A stretch of 64,000 nucleotides of DNA from Metalysinibacillus saudimassiliensis. GTDB lineage: Bacteria; Bacillota; Bacilli; Bacillales_A; Planococcaceae. Both the position numbers and the translations under genes were made by a program. Within the stretch, counting starts at the first letter, position 1, and each line of letters starts with the position of its first letter. This document shows, piece after piece, positions 48,117 to 58,185 of this stretch. Under the pieces are notes generated by a model, which was given only the letters and a program-made list of their open reading frames with translations, was not told where the DNA came from and searched no databases. Location: positions 277,605 through 341,604 of the forward strand of contig LN483076.1 of NCBI GenBank assembly GCA_000935965.1. Reading direction: 5' to 3'.

Positions 48117-49451
48117 ACGTTTTTGTTCCATTGTGTCGCGGTGGCGTACGGTAACTTGGTTATCTTCTTTTGTATCAAAGTCATAAGTGATACAGAATGG
48201 TGTACCGATTTCATCTTGACGACGGTAGCGTTTACCGATAGATTGTGATTCGTCAAAGTCTACTGGGAAATGTTTGCGTAGCTCTGCCCAAACATCGCTT
48301 GCTTCGTCTGATAATTTTTTAGAAAGTGGTAATACGGCTGCTTTAAATGGTGCCAGTGCAGGGTGGAAACGCATAACTGTACGTTTGTCATCGCCCTCTA
48401 ATTGCTCCTCGTCATATGCTTCACATAAGAAAGCAAGTGTTACGCGGTCCGCACCTAACGAAGGCTCGATGCAGTAAGGTACATAGCGTTCATTTGAGAC
48501 TGGATCAATATAAGTAAAGTCTTCACCTGAGTGCTCCATATGTTGTTTTAAATCATAGTCTGTACGGTCAGCAATACCCCAAAGCTCGCCCCAACCGAAT
48601 GGGAATAGGTACTCGATGTCCGTTGTAGCGTTAGAGTAGTGAGAAAGCTCGTCGTCTTCGTGATCGCGTAGGCGCATGTTTTCTGTGTTAACACCTAAGT
48701 CTAATAACCATTTTTCACAGAAGTCTTTCCAGTATTTATGCCACTCTAGATCTTCACCAGGTTTACAGAAGAACTCAAGCTCTAATTGTTCAAATTCACG
48801 CGTACGGAAGGTGAAGTTACCTGGTGTGATTTCGTTACGGAAACTTTTACCTACTTGTGCGATACCAAATGGTACACGCTTACGCATTGAACGTTGTACG
48901 TTTTTAAAGTTAACGAAAATACCTTGTGCTGTTTCAGGGCGTAGGAAAATCTCATTACGCGAAGACTCCGTTACACCTTGGAATGTTTTAAACATTAGGT
49001 TAAATTGACGGATGTCTGTGAAGTCTTGCTTACCGCAGTCAGGGCATACAACGTCTAGCTCGTCCATTTTTTCTTTCATTTGGTCAAAGCTCATACCATC
49101 AACGATGATTTCCTTACCTGTTTTCGTAAGTGATGCATCTTCGATTAATTTATCTACACGGTGGCGCGCTTTACATGCTTTACAGTCAATCATTGGGTCG
49201 TTAAAGTTACCAATATGACCAGAAGCTTCCCATGTTTTTGGGTTCATTAAAATCGCTGCGTCAAGACCTACGTTATACGCTGACTCTTGAACGAATTTTT
49301 GCCACCATGCTTTTTTTACGTTGTTTTTAAGCTCTACACCAAGTGGACCGTAATCCCAAGTGTTAGCTAAGCCACCGTAAATTTCTGAGCCTGGGAAGAC
49401 AAAGCCACGGTGTTTGGCTAAGCTTACGATTGTTTCCATTGATTTTGTCAT
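48066..49451 (-). CDS. glyS: Glycyl-tRNA synthetase, single-chain (alpha2) type
   Basis: 461 residues from ATG 49451, with AGAGGAGGT upstream; an open frame further upstream runs through the T-box and is not coding. It is a class II synthetase: GYxxG-like [19 protein letters not shown] near 20, motif 2 [21 protein letters not shown] near 208, and motif 3 [17 protein letters not shown] near 334, plus a CxxC zinc-like pair (CPDCGKQDF). This is the eukaryotic/archaeal-like homodimer form rather than the B. subtilis GlyQ-GlyS form. Its last codons are duplicated downstream. Confidence 0.96.
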   Translation of the reverse strand: MTKSMETIVSLAKHRGFVFPGSEIYGGLANTWDYGPLGVELKNNVKKAWWQKFVQESAYNVGLDAAILMNPKTWEASGHIGNFNDPMIDCKACKARHRVDKLIEDASLTKTGKEIIVDGMSFDQMKEKMDELDVVCPDCGKQDFTDIRQFNLMFKTFQGVTESSRNEIFLRPETAQGIFVNFKNVQRSMRKRVPFGIAQVGKSFRNEITPGNFTFRTREFEQLELEFFCKPGEDLEWHKYWKDFCEKWLLDLGVNTENMRLRDHEDDELSHYSNATTDIEYLFPFGWGELWGIADRTDYDLKQHMEHSGEDFTYIDPVSNERYVPYCIEPSLGADRVTLAFLCEAYDEEQLEGDDKRTVMRFHPALAPFKAAVLPLSKKLSDEASDVWAELRKHFPVDFDESQSIGKRYRRQDEIGTPFCITYDFDTKEDNQVTVRHRDTMEQKRMPISEVKDYIQSFLTF

Positions 49452-49474
49452 AAAAATGACCTCCTCTAAACTAA

Positions 49475-49680
49475 TAAAAGCACCCGTCTCCGGGCACAAA
49501 ATATGCCCAGGGACGAGTGCATTACCCGCGGTTCCACCCTGATTGTTTACACATGTAAACCTCTTTAAGAAAAACATTGGCTCGAAGCTGCCGTTTCATT
49601 TTTTCGTGTAGACTTTCACCGTACTCTACTCGCTAACAAAGTTGAAAAAATTACTTATATGCTTGTCACTGCCTACTATA
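49475..49680 (-). promoter_or_regulatory. Glycine T-box leader of glyS
   Basis: On the minus strand, AGGGTGGAACCGCGGG (about 49528-49543) is a canonical T-box, followed by a terminator with GCACTCGTCCCTGGGCA pairing to TGCCCGGAGACGGGTGC and then TTTTAT. The leader is only about 200 bases with a short stem I, as in glycine T-boxes. I could not fix the specifier codon by eye. Uncharged tRNA-Gly should promote read-through. Confidence 0.9.
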
Positions 49681-49688
49681 TGCGATGA

Positions 49689-49717
49689 ATATTATCAAAC
49701 TCATTTGCTTCTGTCAA
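49689..49717 (-). promoter_or_regulatory. Sigma-A promoter of glyS
   Basis: Minus strand TTGACA (49712-49717) and TAATAT (49689-49694) with a 17-bp spacer. The divergent ccpN promoter lies about 20 bp away. Confidence 0.85.
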
Positions 49718-49732
49718 CTATTGATTCTTTTC

Positions 49733-49762
49733 TTAGCAATCAACGCTAAAATAGTATATAAT
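49733..49762 (+). promoter_or_regulatory. Candidate ccpN promoter
   Basis: TTAGCA (49733-49738) and TATAAT (49757-49762) with an 18-bp spacer, about 34 bp before the ccpN start. Confidence 0.6.
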
Positions 49763-49795
49763 AATTAGGCAATAAGTATAACACTATTTGAGGCG

Positions 49796-50431
49796 GTGAG
49801 TGTAATCGAACTCAATCAACGTCAGGAAGAAATATTACGCATCGTTAAAGAAAACGGTCCGATAACAGGCGAGCATATCGCCGACCAACTCAACTTAACT
49901 AGAGCGACGCTACGACCTGACTTAGCAATTCTTACAATGTCAGGTTTTTTAGATGCGCGTCCGCGTGTTGGTTATTTTTATTCTGGTAAAAAAACATCGG
50001 CATCTGTCCATGAAACAGTCACAAAATTAATTGTAAAAGATTTTTATTCAACACCAGTTAAAGTCCAAGAGAATATGACGGTTTACGATGCAATTTGTCA
50101 TATGTTTGCTGAAGACGTCGGCACACTATTCGTCGTAGATGACGAGGGCTTTTTAACAGGTGTTTTATCGCGCAAGGATTTACTACGCACAAGCATCGGC
50201 TCGCAAGACCTAACTAACATTCCGCTTCATATTATAATGACGCGCATGCCAAATATTTCGCATTGTAGTAAAAATGATACGTTAATGGTAGCTGCGCAAA
50301 AATTAATTGAGCGAGAGGTAGATTCATTACCTGTTGTGATTGAGCGCAAAGGTGGTTTAGAGGTCATTGGGCGTCTAACAAAGACAACCATCACCCGTGC
50401 GTTTATTTCCTTAATCGAACCAACGGAGTAG
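49796..50431 (+). CDS. ccpN: CcpN-type transcriptional repressor (HTH plus CBS domains)
   Basis: 211 residues. An N-terminal DeoR/HTH_11-like helix-turn-helix (EILRIVKENGPITGEHIADQ, then LTRATLRPDLAIL) is followed by two CBS domains at about 75-205 (DVGTLFVVDDEGFLTGVLSRK and EVDSLPVVIERKGG). In B. subtilis CcpN represses gapB, pckA and sr1 under glycolytic conditions. The GTG start at 49796 matches the family N terminus, but its GAGG site is only 2 bases away, an unusually short spacing. yqfL follows after 10 bp, as in B. subtilis. Confidence 0.93.
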   Translation: MSVIELNQRQEEILRIVKENGPITGEHIADQLNLTRATLRPDLAILTMSGFLDARPRVGYFYSGKKTSASVHETVTKLIVKDFYSTPVKVQENMTVYDAICHMFAEDVGTLFVVDDEGFLTGVLSRKDLLRTSIGSQDLTNIPLHIIMTRMPNISHCSKNDTLMVAAQKLIEREVDSLPVVIERKGGLEVIGRLTKTTITRAFISLIEPTE

Positions 50432-50441
50432 GAGGTAGCCT

Positions 50442-51260
50442 ATGAAGCAATTACAAGTATTTATTATTTCCGACTCTGTCGGCGAAACGGGTGAGCAAGT
50501 CGCTAAGGCTGTGGTGACACAGTTTCGTCCTAACTATGAGGACGCGGTCATTCGACGCTTTCCTTATACGCGTACAGAGGAGGGGCTACGTAAAATCGTA
50601 CATTTTGCGAGTGTCAAAGGTGCGCTTGTTATCTTTACTTTAGTGCATGCTAATATGCGTTTGTTGGCAACGCAACTATGCGAAGCACAAGGCGTAAAAG
50701 CAGTCGATGTGCTCGGGCCTATTATTGAGGCAATGGATGTGGTGGTAGACGAGGCTCCCCTCGAAAAACCAGGCACACTCCATCAGTTAGATGATGATTA
50801 TTTTAAAAAAATCGAGGCCATTGAGTTTGCGGTTAAATATGATGATGGGCGAGACCCACGCGGATTATTGCAAGCAGATATTGTACTCATCGGCGTATCT
50901 CGTACATCCAAAACGCCTCTGTCACAGTACTTAGCACATCAGCGCTATAAGGTAGCCAATGTGCCGCTAGTACCAGAGGTGGAGCCACCTAAAGAGCTTT
51001 TTGAAATCGCGTCAGAGAAATGTGTCGGGCTTATGATTTCGCCAGAGAAGCTTAATTTTATTCGGCAGGAACGCTTAATGGCGTTAGGGTTAAATAATGA
51101 TGCGCTGTATGCGCAGCACTCTCGCATTGAGCAGGAGCTAAATTTCTTTAAGCAAATTACCGAGCGCATTGGCTGTCATGTCATTGATGTAACCAATAAA
51201 GCAGTCGAAGAAACGGCAAACCGTATCATTCGACATTTGCAAAATATTAAACGTACTTAG
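50442..51260 (+). CDS. yqfL: PPDK regulatory kinase/phosphorylase (YqfL, DUF299)
   Basis: 272 residues. It has the DUF299 N-terminal motif FIISDSVGETGEQVAKAV near 7 and the P-loop-like GVSRTSKTPLSQYLA near 150. Family members phosphorylate or dephosphorylate pyruvate phosphate dikinase or PEP synthase. In B. subtilis YqfL antagonises CcpN, and the two genes are adjacent here too. TAGGAGG lies 8 bases upstream. Confidence 0.93.
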   Translation: MKQLQVFIISDSVGETGEQVAKAVVTQFRPNYEDAVIRRFPYTRTEEGLRKIVHFASVKGALVIFTLVHANMRLLATQLCEAQGVKAVDVLGPIIEAMDVVVDEAPLEKPGTLHQLDDDYFKKIEAIEFAVKYDDGRDPRGLLQADIVLIGVSRTSKTPLSQYLAHQRYKVANVPLVPEVEPPKELFEIASEKCVGLMISPEKLNFIRQERLMALGLNNDALYAQHSRIEQELNFFKQITERIGCHVIDVTNKAVEETANRIIRHLQNIKRT

Positions 51261-51284
51261 CGTTTTGCTAGGTCGTTTTTTTAG
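51255..51284 (+). terminator. Terminator after yqfL
   Basis: ACTTAGC and GCTAGGT pair (one G-U) around GTTTT, with outer ACG/CGT, followed by seven T residues; it overlaps the end of the gene. Confidence 0.75.
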
Positions 51285-51407
51285 TGGTCAAAACAGCAGT
51301 TATCTCGTATAATAGATAGGTTAAAAGCAAAAGCGACCTTATTTTTTGAAAAAAATAAAGGTTTTTTTCAATTTGTATCGAAAATAGTAACTATGAAGGT
51401 GAGTGGC

Positions 51408-53210
51408 GTGGCAAAAATACCTGAACATATTATTGAAGATGTGCGCAGTCAATCTGATATTGTTGACGTTATCAGCGAGTACATGCAGCTGACAAAGCGC
51501 GGTCGTAACTGGTTTGGGCTTTGTCCGTTTCATGGTGAGCAGACGCCGTCATTTTCGGTATCTACAGATAAACAAATTTACCGTTGCTTTGGTTGTGGTG
51601 CAGGCGGCAATGCGCTGACTTTTGTCATGGATATTGAGGGGATTACTTTCCCTGAGGCTGTGATAAAATTGGGTGAGCGTGCAGGCATTGCGATTGATAG
51701 CGCGGAGTTGCATGTTACGCCAGCTAAGCAGGTGTCACCAGAAGAAACCCGTATGCTTGAGGCACATGAGTTTGCGGCTTCCTTCTTTCATCACCTCTTA
51801 CTTAACACAGAGGATGGTGAAGCGGCACTTGCTTATTTACAGGGGCGTGGCTTCTCGGAGGAAATGATTAAGGAATACCAAATCGGCTATGCTCTACCAA
51901 ATTGGGAGGCGCTGTCGATATTATTAGAGCGACAGGGCTTTGAGCTTGACGAAATGGCAGCGAGTGGGCTGATTATCGCGCGCGAGGATGGTAGTTACTT
52001 TGACCGCTTCCGTGAGCGTATTATGTTCCCACTGCGTAATGATTTAGGCAAAGTCGTCGGCTTTTCAGGTCGTATATTACCTACAAGTGAGGAGGAGGCT
52101 AAGTATTTAAATAGCCCTGACTCACCAATTTTCCATAAGAGTGAGGTTTTGTACAATCTTGACCGTGCACGACCAAGCATACGTAAAGAGCGTCGCGTGA
52201 TTTTAATGGAGGGCTTTATGGATGTGCTTGCGGCAGCAAAGGCGGGGGTAACAAATGCCGTTGCTACCATGGGTACATCGCTAACAGACCAGCATTGTCA
52301 CAAATTAAAGCGGTTAGCTGAACAAATCACAATTTGTTACGACGGTGACCAAGCTGGTTTAGAGGCAACAAAGCGCGCCGCAACGCTCTTACAGCAAAAG
52401 CAAATGCAAATAGAGGTAGCCATCTTACCAGACGGGCTTGACCCTGATGATTATATTAAAAAGTACGGCGCGGAGCAATTTATAGAGCAAATTATTAATA
52501 GCCCGCATGCCTATCTTGCCTTTATTAAGTATTTTGCGCGCAAAGGCAAAAACTTTGCCTACGAAAACGATATTTTACAATACACGCATGAGGTATTAGT
52601 AGAGTTAGCCAAGCGTTCGTCCCCAATGGAGCGCGATTTATATATTCGTCAATTAGCACAAGAGACAAATATTTCTGAAGAGGCGATTTATGCTGATTAC
52701 CACAGGCTAGAGCGCACAGCAGTACAAGCCCCAACTGTCGAGACACCACCGGTTATTGCACCGCTCGATCGTAAAATGACCACGGGCGTAGACGTTGCAG
52801 AGCGTATTATTTTAGCGCATATGTTACTAGATGCTAGCGTGGTATATGAGGTACGTACTGGCGAAAATACCAACGCGCCTTTTTTACGCGATGCGTATAA
52901 TGCGGTCTTTGTGCATTTACTTGCCTTTTACGAAAAAAACGAGCCCAACTATCAGCGTTTTTTAACGCAACTTGAGGAGGCTGAATTACGTAAGATTGTA
53001 GTAGAGGCTGCAACGTTTGAAACAAACGAAGATCGCCGTCAAGAAGAGGTGGCAGATAGCCTTGCCTTTTTACGTAAGGAACGCATCAAATGGCAACTTG
53101 AAGAACTGAAGCAGGCTTCGCAGGAAGCCGAAAAAACGCAAGACTATGCAAAAACGATTGAATTAGCAAAGCAATATGTGGCGTTGCAAAAGCAACTTCG
53201 CCTTATGTAG
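51408..53210 (+). CDS. dnaG: DNA primase
   Basis: 600 residues from GTG 51408, which has AAGGTGAG upstream; the in-frame ATG at 51393 lacks a ribosome site. The N-terminal zinc domain has C39, H42, C60 and C63 (CPFH and CFGC). The Toprim core includes GFSGRILPTSEEEAKYLNSP near 218, EGFMDVLAA near 268 and YDGDQAGLEATKRA near 310. The C-terminal helicase-interaction domain begins near 450. It makes RNA primers and precedes sigA in the classic macromolecular synthesis operon; rpsU is not adjacent. Confidence 0.96.
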   Translation: MAKIPEHIIEDVRSQSDIVDVISEYMQLTKRGRNWFGLCPFHGEQTPSFSVSTDKQIYRCFGCGAGGNALTFVMDIEGITFPEAVIKLGERAGIAIDSAELHVTPAKQVSPEETRMLEAHEFAASFFHHLLLNTEDGEAALAYLQGRGFSEEMIKEYQIGYALPNWEALSILLERQGFELDEMAASGLIIAREDGSYFDRFRERIMFPLRNDLGKVVGFSGRILPTSEEEAKYLNSPDSPIFHKSEVLYNLDRARPSIRKERRVILMEGFMDVLAAAKAGVTNAVATMGTSLTDQHCHKLKRLAEQITICYDGDQAGLEATKRAATLLQQKQMQIEVAILPDGLDPDDYIKKYGAEQFIEQIINSPHAYLAFIKYFARKGKNFAYENDILQYTHEVLVELAKRSSPMERDLYIRQLAQETNISEEAIYADYHRLERTAVQAPTVETPPVIAPLDRKMTTGVDVAERIILAHMLLDASVVYEVRTGENTNAPFLRDAYNAVFVHLLAFYEKNEPNYQRFLTQLEEAELRKIVVEAATFETNEDRRQEEVADSLAFLRKERIKWQLEELKQASQEAEKTQDYAKTIELAKQYVALQKQLRLM

Positions 53211-53241
53211 CTTGGCGTGATTGTTAGAAGGAGGAAGGTTT

Positions 53242-54369
53242 ATGGCGAACAAGTCTGAACGTTCAAAAGAGGTAGAAGTAGAAGTTTCATTAGATGAAGC
53301 AAAAAAAATTATCGCAGCAAATGCAAAGGCGGCTGGCGAGATTTCGATGAACGAAATCGCAAAAGGTTTAGCGCCGTATGAGCTAGAAAATGAGGATATC
53401 TTCCACTTTGCGGAGGACCTTGAAAAGAACCAAGACATTCAAATTATCGGTAAAGAGAAATTTGAAGAAGAAAGCTTACAAAAAGAAGAATCTAGTGAAG
53501 AAAAGTTTGACTTAAACGATTTAAGTGTGCCACCTGGCGTTAAAATCAACGACCCTGTTCGCATGTATTTAAAAGAAATTGGTCGCGTTGACTTACTTTC
53601 TGCAGAAGAAGAAGTAGCACTTGCAGAGCGTATCGAACAAGGTGATGACGAGGCACGTAAACGTTTAGCTGAAGCAAACTTACGACTTGTTGTTTCTATT
53701 GCCAAGCGTTACGTTGGTCGCGGTATGCTCTTCCTTGACTTAATTCAAGAAGGTAATATGGGTCTTATTAAAGCTGTAGAAAAATTTGACCATAGTAAAG
53801 GTTTTAAATTCTCAACTTATGCTACATGGTGGATTCGTCAGGCGATTACACGTGCGATTGCTGACCAAGCGCGTACCATTCGCATCCCTGTACACATGGT
53901 CGAAACGATTAATAAATTAATTCGTGTGCAACGACAATTACTGCAAGATTTAGGGCGCGAACCAACGCCAGAAGAAATCGGTGAAGAAATGGACATCACA
54001 CCTGAAAAAGTACGTGAAATCCTAAAAATCGCACAGGAGCCTGTATCGCTTGAAACACCAATTGGTGAAGAAGATGACTCGCACTTAGGCGACTTCATTG
54101 AGGACTCTGAGGCACAATCGCCGTCCGATCATGCGGCATACGAGCTATTAAAAGAGCAATTAGAAGACGTGCTTGATACATTAACAGACCGCGAAGAAAA
54201 CGTACTACGTTTACGCTTTGGGTTAGATGATGGTCGTACACGCACGCTTGAAGAAGTAGGTAAAGTATTTGGTGTTACGCGTGAGCGTATTCGTCAAATC
54301 GAAGCAAAAGCGCTTCGTAAATTACGCCACCCATCTCGCAGCAAGCGTTTAAAAGATTTCCTAGAATAA
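53242..54369 (+). CDS. sigA: RNA polymerase primary sigma factor
   Basis: 375 residues from ATG 53242 with AGAAGGAGGAAGG upstream. It has a short acidic region 1.1, then region 1.2 [17 protein letters not shown], region 2 with [20 protein letters not shown] and [20 protein letters not shown], region 3, and region 4 [20 protein letters not shown]. There is no large spacer between 1.2 and 2.1, as in other Firmicutes. It recognises the TTGACA/TATAAT promoters seen in this window. It is probably co-transcribed with dnaG. Confidence 0.98.
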   Translation: MANKSERSKEVEVEVSLDEAKKIIAANAKAAGEISMNEIAKGLAPYELENEDIFHFAEDLEKNQDIQIIGKEKFEEESLQKEESSEEKFDLNDLSVPPGVKINDPVRMYLKEIGRVDLLSAEEEVALAERIEQGDDEARKRLAEANLRLVVSIAKRYVGRGMLFLDLIQEGNMGLIKAVEKFDHSKGFKFSTYATWWIRQAITRAIADQARTIRIPVHMVETINKLIRVQRQLLQDLGREPTPEEIGEEMDITPEKVREILKIAQEPVSLETPIGEEDDSHLGDFIEDSEAQSPSDHAAYELLKEQLEDVLDTLTDREENVLRLRFGLDDGRTRTLEEVGKVFGVTRERIRQIEAKALRKLRHPSRSKRLKDFLE

Positions 54370-54371
54370 GC

Positions 54372-54404
54372 AAAAGGAGCCGCGTTAAGCGACTCCTTTT
54401 TTTT
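54372..54404 (+). terminator. Terminator after sigA
   Basis: AAAAGGAG-C-CGC and GCG-A-CTCCTTTT pair around GTTAA and run into eight T residues; it may also serve the convergent gene. Confidence 0.88.
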
Positions 54405-55023
54405 GTAGGGCGGGTTGCCCTGTAATACGTTCAAATAGGCGTTCATTAAACTTCAGTGCCCATTGTACAATAGGACCAAGCCCAAAGGCCATAATAACTG
54501 TGCCAATGCCAAGTGGGCCGCCGAGCAGTACACCAATAAGTGCTACGCTAACTTCCATAATTGTACGCGCTGTACTTACACTCAGCGGTGTATAATCCGT
54601 TAGCAACATCATAAGCGCGTCGCGAGGGCCTACACCGAGGTCTGCCGCGATATACATACCTGCGCCAAAGCCAATAGCTACTAAGCCTAATACAAAGGCT
54701 GCGAGTTGCATGGCTGTTGTTGTAGCAACAGGCAGTAACCAGTTAAAGACGTCGATAAAAACGCCTGTTAGCACCATATCCACCCATGTGCCAAGCTTTG
54801 GTAGTGACTTTGTAAAAAGCCCAATAAAAACTAAAATGCCAATGCCTAAAATAATCGACCATGAGCCAATCGTTAGCCCAACCGTTTTAAATAAACCGAT
54901 GTGGAGCACATCCCAAGAGCCAACGCCAAAGGATTGCCCGCGTATCGTTAAGGTAACGCCAAGCGCTAAAATAACAATGCCAAGCAAAAAGAAGCCAATG
55001 CGCCAAAATACTGTTTGTTTCAC
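54385..55023 (-). CDS. YczE/YitT-type five-helix membrane protein
   Basis: 212 residues with about five hydrophobic helices, beginning FWRIGFFLLGIVILALGVTL. Conserved-looking motifs are GSWDVLHIGL near 35 and GVGPRDALMMLLT near 130, both typical of the YczE/YyaS/YitT group. GTG start at 55023 with AAGGTAGG 8 bases upstream. Function is unknown; B. subtilis YczE affects bacillomycin/surfactin production. Confidence 0.82.
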   Translation of the reverse strand: MKQTVFWRIGFFLLGIVILALGVTLTIRGQSFGVGSWDVLHIGLFKTVGLTIGSWSIILGIGILVFIGLFTKSLPKLGTWVDMVLTGVFIDVFNWLLPVATTTAMQLAAFVLGLVAIGFGAGMYIAADLGVGPRDALMMLLTDYTPLSVSTARTIMEVSVALIGVLLGGPLGIGTVIMAFGLGPIVQWALKFNERLFERITGQPALQKKGVA

Positions 55024-55201
55024 AAAAAAACCTACCTTTAAAATATCTCCTTAAAACAGTACACTGCTTGCGGAGGATTGTAAAGTGAGGGTCTAAAGAT
55101 TTAAGGTGATATGCTACTTTTGGAACATGATACTGGAAGTGAAATCGCATAAAATAGTAGTGATATAGAAAAAGAGCGTAGGACGTTTGGAGATTGATAG
55201 T

Positions 55202-55765
55202 ATGTCAAAACCGAGAAAACAAATTATTTTAAATGAAATCTTATTTTGGAAACAAAATAAGCTCCTGCCTGAGCACTACTGTGATTTTTTAGCCACGCTA
55301 TATACAGAGGGCGAACAGGAGGAAACCGAACAAGAAAAAAAGGCGAAGCAAGCAGTACTAGCTAAGGAAAAGCGTACGAATATTGTGATGACCACATTGC
55401 TTGCGATTGTGGGTATCTTGTCCTTTGTAGGGATGTTTGCGCTCTCAGCGTATACTGCAGTTTGTGCTATTATTGCGGCAGGCGTGACCGCGTTACTGTT
55501 TGTGAGGGCGGCAGTTGTTGCGCTCAAGCACCCATCACTCGCCGTACTGTATCATATTATGGCGGCACTACTTATATTTGGTATTACGATTTACATAAGC
55601 ACAGCCTATTTTCCTAAAAATGATAACTTATTATTTTTGGCGTTATTATTTAACTGTGCCCTGTGGTTAATTACAGGCATTAAACAAAATTTACTGTATT
55701 TTACTTTGTCAGGCGCATTAGCTGGTATGATTGTTATTGGTTATTGGCTCTATCTTTTGCTGTAA
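55202..55765 (+). CDS. Predicted integral membrane protein, unknown
   Basis: 187 residues from ATG 55202 (GGAG 9 bases upstream). The cytoplasmic N-terminal 60 residues are charged (ending in QEETEQEKKAKQAV), and five to six hydrophobic segments follow from about 65 to the end. The start KPRKQIILNEILFWKQNKLLP and the LPEHYCDFLATLY segment recall Firmicute membrane proteins with a short helical N-terminal domain, but I cannot name the family. Confidence 0.72.
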   Translation: MSKPRKQIILNEILFWKQNKLLPEHYCDFLATLYTEGEQEETEQEKKAKQAVLAKEKRTNIVMTTLLAIVGILSFVGMFALSAYTAVCAIIAAGVTALLFVRAAVVALKHPSLAVLYHIMAALLIFGITIYISTAYFPKNDNLLFLALLFNCALWLITGIKQNLLYFTLSGALAGMIVIGYWLYLLL

Positions 55766-55929
55766 ACTTCACAAATTTTTCGCAATTCATGACAAATTTG
55801 TTACAGCCACTATAAAACTTCACGAATAGGGCTTTTCGTTTTCCAAGGAATGAAGTACAATATGAAGTGTTGAATGATTCTATAATATTTATAGATATCT
55901 TTATGAACTGATAGAGGGAGGTTAACACA

Positions 55930-56277
55930 ATGAAAAACAGTCCAATCGTACCTTATTTATTAATCATGGCTATGGGTATCGCAATTATTTTCTTCTTATC
56001 TTTAGATGGCGCTGGTAAAAAACAAGAAGCTGCTAAAGGTGATGAGGGCGGCGCTGAAACAACTGAGGTGGATGGCGAGTCAATCGCTAAATCTAGCTGT
56101 ATCGGCTGTCACGGTGGCGACTTAACTGGTCAAGGCACAAACCCTAAAATTGCAGGTTTAGATGCTGAGCGCATTCAAGACGTTGTGAAAAACGGTCAAA
56201 ACGCAATGCCAGCAGGTCTTTTACAAGATCCAGCTGAAATTGAAGCTGTAGCTGAATACGTATCTTCACTTAAATAA
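55930..56277 (+). CDS. cccA: Cytochrome c-550, membrane anchored
   Basis: 115 residues: N-terminal membrane anchor VPYLLIMAMGIAIIFFLSL (7-25), an acidic linker, and a class I cytochrome c domain with haem motif C57-I-G-C60-H61 and the sixth ligand Met93 in NAMPAGL. It carries electrons on the outer face of the membrane, probably to cytochrome oxidase. It lies downstream of sigA as in B. subtilis. GGGAGG precedes ATG. Confidence 0.94.
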   Translation: MKNSPIVPYLLIMAMGIAIIFFLSLDGAGKKQEAAKGDEGGAETTEVDGESIAKSSCIGCHGGDLTGQGTNPKIAGLDAERIQDVVKNGQNAMPAGLLQDPAEIEAVAEYVSSLK

Positions 56278-56282
56278 TTAAC

Positions 56283-56320
56283 AAAAAGCGTTGTCTCCTC
56301 GTGAGGCAACGCTTTTTTTA
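56283..56320 (+). terminator. Terminator after cccA
   Basis: AAAAAGCGTTG and CAACGCTTTTTTT perfect stem around a TCTCCTCGTGAGG region that pairs internally. Confidence 0.92.
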
Positions 56321-56360
56321 TGGTAAAGTAGAGGCATAACATTGTAAGTGAGGGTAAATT

Positions 56361-57056
56361 ATGAATGCACAAAAACTATCAGAGCGTCTAGCGAAAGTCG
56401 CTTCTTATGTACCAACAGGCGCAGTAGTTGCCGATATTGGCAGTGATCATGCGTACCTGCCATGCTATTTAATCCATGAAGGCGTTGCAGAACGTGCAAT
56501 TGCGGGAGAGGTTGTTCAAGGACCTTATGAGTCGGCAGTTAAGCAAGTGCGCCAAGAAGGACTGACAGATAAGGTAACTGTACGGCTTGCAGATGGGCTA
56601 GCGGCAGTAACAGCAGCAGATATGGTGGATACAGTAACAATCGCAGGTATGGGCGGCCCCCTAATTGCATCGATTTTAACGAAAAATCCTGAGAGCTTAA
56701 CGCACGTTACACGTTTAATTTTACAACCTAATATTCATGCCATGGCGATTCGTGAGTGGGCAGTTGCCCATCAGTTTGCGATTTTAGAAGAAGCCATTTT
56801 AGAGGAGGACGACAAAATTTACGAAATCCTTGTACTCCAACGTGGTGATATGAAGCTAACAGAGGCAGAGCTATTATTTGGCCCCCATTTAATGCAAGCT
56901 AAGGAAGCACCTTTTGTTAAAAAGTGGACGCGTGAGCTTGCGCAGTGGCGCAAAATTTTAGCCAATACCGAAAACATCGAACAAACGGCAAGCATTGTTG
57001 AAAAGCGTGCGGAGTTAACACATAAAATTGCACTCACTGAGGAGGTTTTACAATGA
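56361..57056 (+). CDS. trmK: tRNA (adenine22-N1)-methyltransferase TrmK
   Basis: 231 residues. It has the Rossmann SAM site VVADIGSDHAYLPCYLI near 24 and the family motif TIAGMGGPLIASIL near 94, then LILQPN near 114 and a C-terminal coiled coil. TrmK methylates A22 of tRNAs in Gram-positive bacteria. It corresponds to B. subtilis YqfN, and overlaps the Nif3-family gene by 4 bp. Confidence 0.94.
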   Translation: MNAQKLSERLAKVASYVPTGAVVADIGSDHAYLPCYLIHEGVAERAIAGEVVQGPYESAVKQVRQEGLTDKVTVRLADGLAAVTAADMVDTVTIAGMGGPLIASILTKNPESLTHVTRLILQPNIHAMAIREWAVAHQFAILEEAILEEDDKIYEILVLQRGDMKLTEAELLFGPHLMQAKEAPFVKKWTRELAQWRKILANTENIEQTASIVEKRAELTHKIALTEEVLQ

Positions 57057-58174
57057 AGGCAACAAATGGACATGAGGTTATTCAATTATTTGAGCAATGG
57101 TCACCAAAAAAGCTAGCATGTATGGAAAATGACCCGATTGGTTTAGCTGTAGGTACATTAAACAAGCCTGTGACACGTGTGTTAGTAACACTCGATGTTA
57201 ATGAGGCTGTTGTTAATGAAGCCATTGCAGAAAGCTGTGAGCTTATTATTGCACACCATCCACCAATCTTCCGTAAGCTTGCGCATATTCGTACGGATAC
57301 ACCAGCGGGTAAGCTTTACGAAAAGCTAATTAAAAATGATATTGCCGTTTATGCGGCGCATACTAATTTAGATGTGGCAGCAGGTGGCGTTAATGATTTA
57401 TTAGCAGATGCACTTGGTTTAATGGATACTACATTCCTCGAAAAAACGTATAGTGAGCCAATGATGAAGCTTGCGACCTTCATTCCTTTTGCGCAAGCAT
57501 TTGAGTTGCGTGATGTGCTAGCAAAGGCTGGCGCAGGGCAACTTGGTGATTATGACTCATGTAGCTATACGACACAAGGTGAGGGGCGTTACCGTGCATT
57601 AGCAGGCGCTAACCCACATGTTGGTGAGATTGGGGAGTTACATACTGAGGCGGAGCAACGCATTGAGGTAGTATTTCCTAAAAGTATGACAGGGCGTATT
57701 GTGAAGGCTATGCTACAGGCGCATCCGTACGAGGAGCCTGCTTATGATTTATTTGAAATGGCGCGTGAAATGAACGTACAAGGCATTGGGCGTGTAGGTA
57801 AACTCGAAGCACCAATGACACTGCGCGAATTTGCGGAGCATGTTAAACAGTCACTTGACGTGCCATGTGTACGCATGGTAGGTGACGGCGAGGTGCAAGT
57901 GCAAAAGGTAGCGCTTGTTGGCGGTGACGGTAATAAATATATTAACGCAGCTAAATTTGCAGGAGCAGATGTCTTTATGACGGGGGATATGTACTTCCAT
58001 ACTGCGCAAGATGCCGAGGCAATGGGCTTAAATATTATTGACCCAGGGCATCATGTAGAGAAAGTTATGATTAAGGGCGTAGCGCAAAAAATGGCAACAC
58101 TAGTTGAGGCCAAAAAGCTCGACGTACAATTTATTGAGTCAGCGGTGGATACTGAGCCGTTTCAATTTGTGTGA
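57053..58174 (+). CDS. yqfO: Nif3-like dinuclear metal center protein (YqfO/GTP cyclohydrolase I type 2)
   Basis: 373 residues, the long form with a PII-like insert between two Nif3 halves (about 130-235). Metal-binding motifs are IIAHHPPIFRKLAHI near 64, AAHTNLDVAAGGVND near 103, and C-terminal DVFMTGDMYFHTAQDA near 305 and DPGHHVEK near 334. Function is unsettled. It starts at an ATGA overlap with trmK, after AGGAGG. Confidence 0.94.
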   Translation: MKATNGHEVIQLFEQWSPKKLACMENDPIGLAVGTLNKPVTRVLVTLDVNEAVVNEAIAESCELIIAHHPPIFRKLAHIRTDTPAGKLYEKLIKNDIAVYAAHTNLDVAAGGVNDLLADALGLMDTTFLEKTYSEPMMKLATFIPFAQAFELRDVLAKAGAGQLGDYDSCSYTTQGEGRYRALAGANPHVGEIGELHTEAEQRIEVVFPKSMTGRIVKAMLQAHPYEEPAYDLFEMAREMNVQGIGRVGKLEAPMTLREFAEHVKQSLDVPCVRMVGDGEVQVQKVALVGGDGNKYINAAKFAGADVFMTGDMYFHTAQDAEAMGLNIIDPGHHVEKVMIKGVAQKMATLVEAKKLDVQFIESAVDTEPFQFV

Positions 58175-58185
58175 GGGGTAGTATA

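Noticed and set aside
49452..49577. 42-codon N-terminal extension of GlyS
   Set aside because: The DNA is the T-box and its terminator; the ATG at 49451 has the only good ribosome site and fits the family N terminus.
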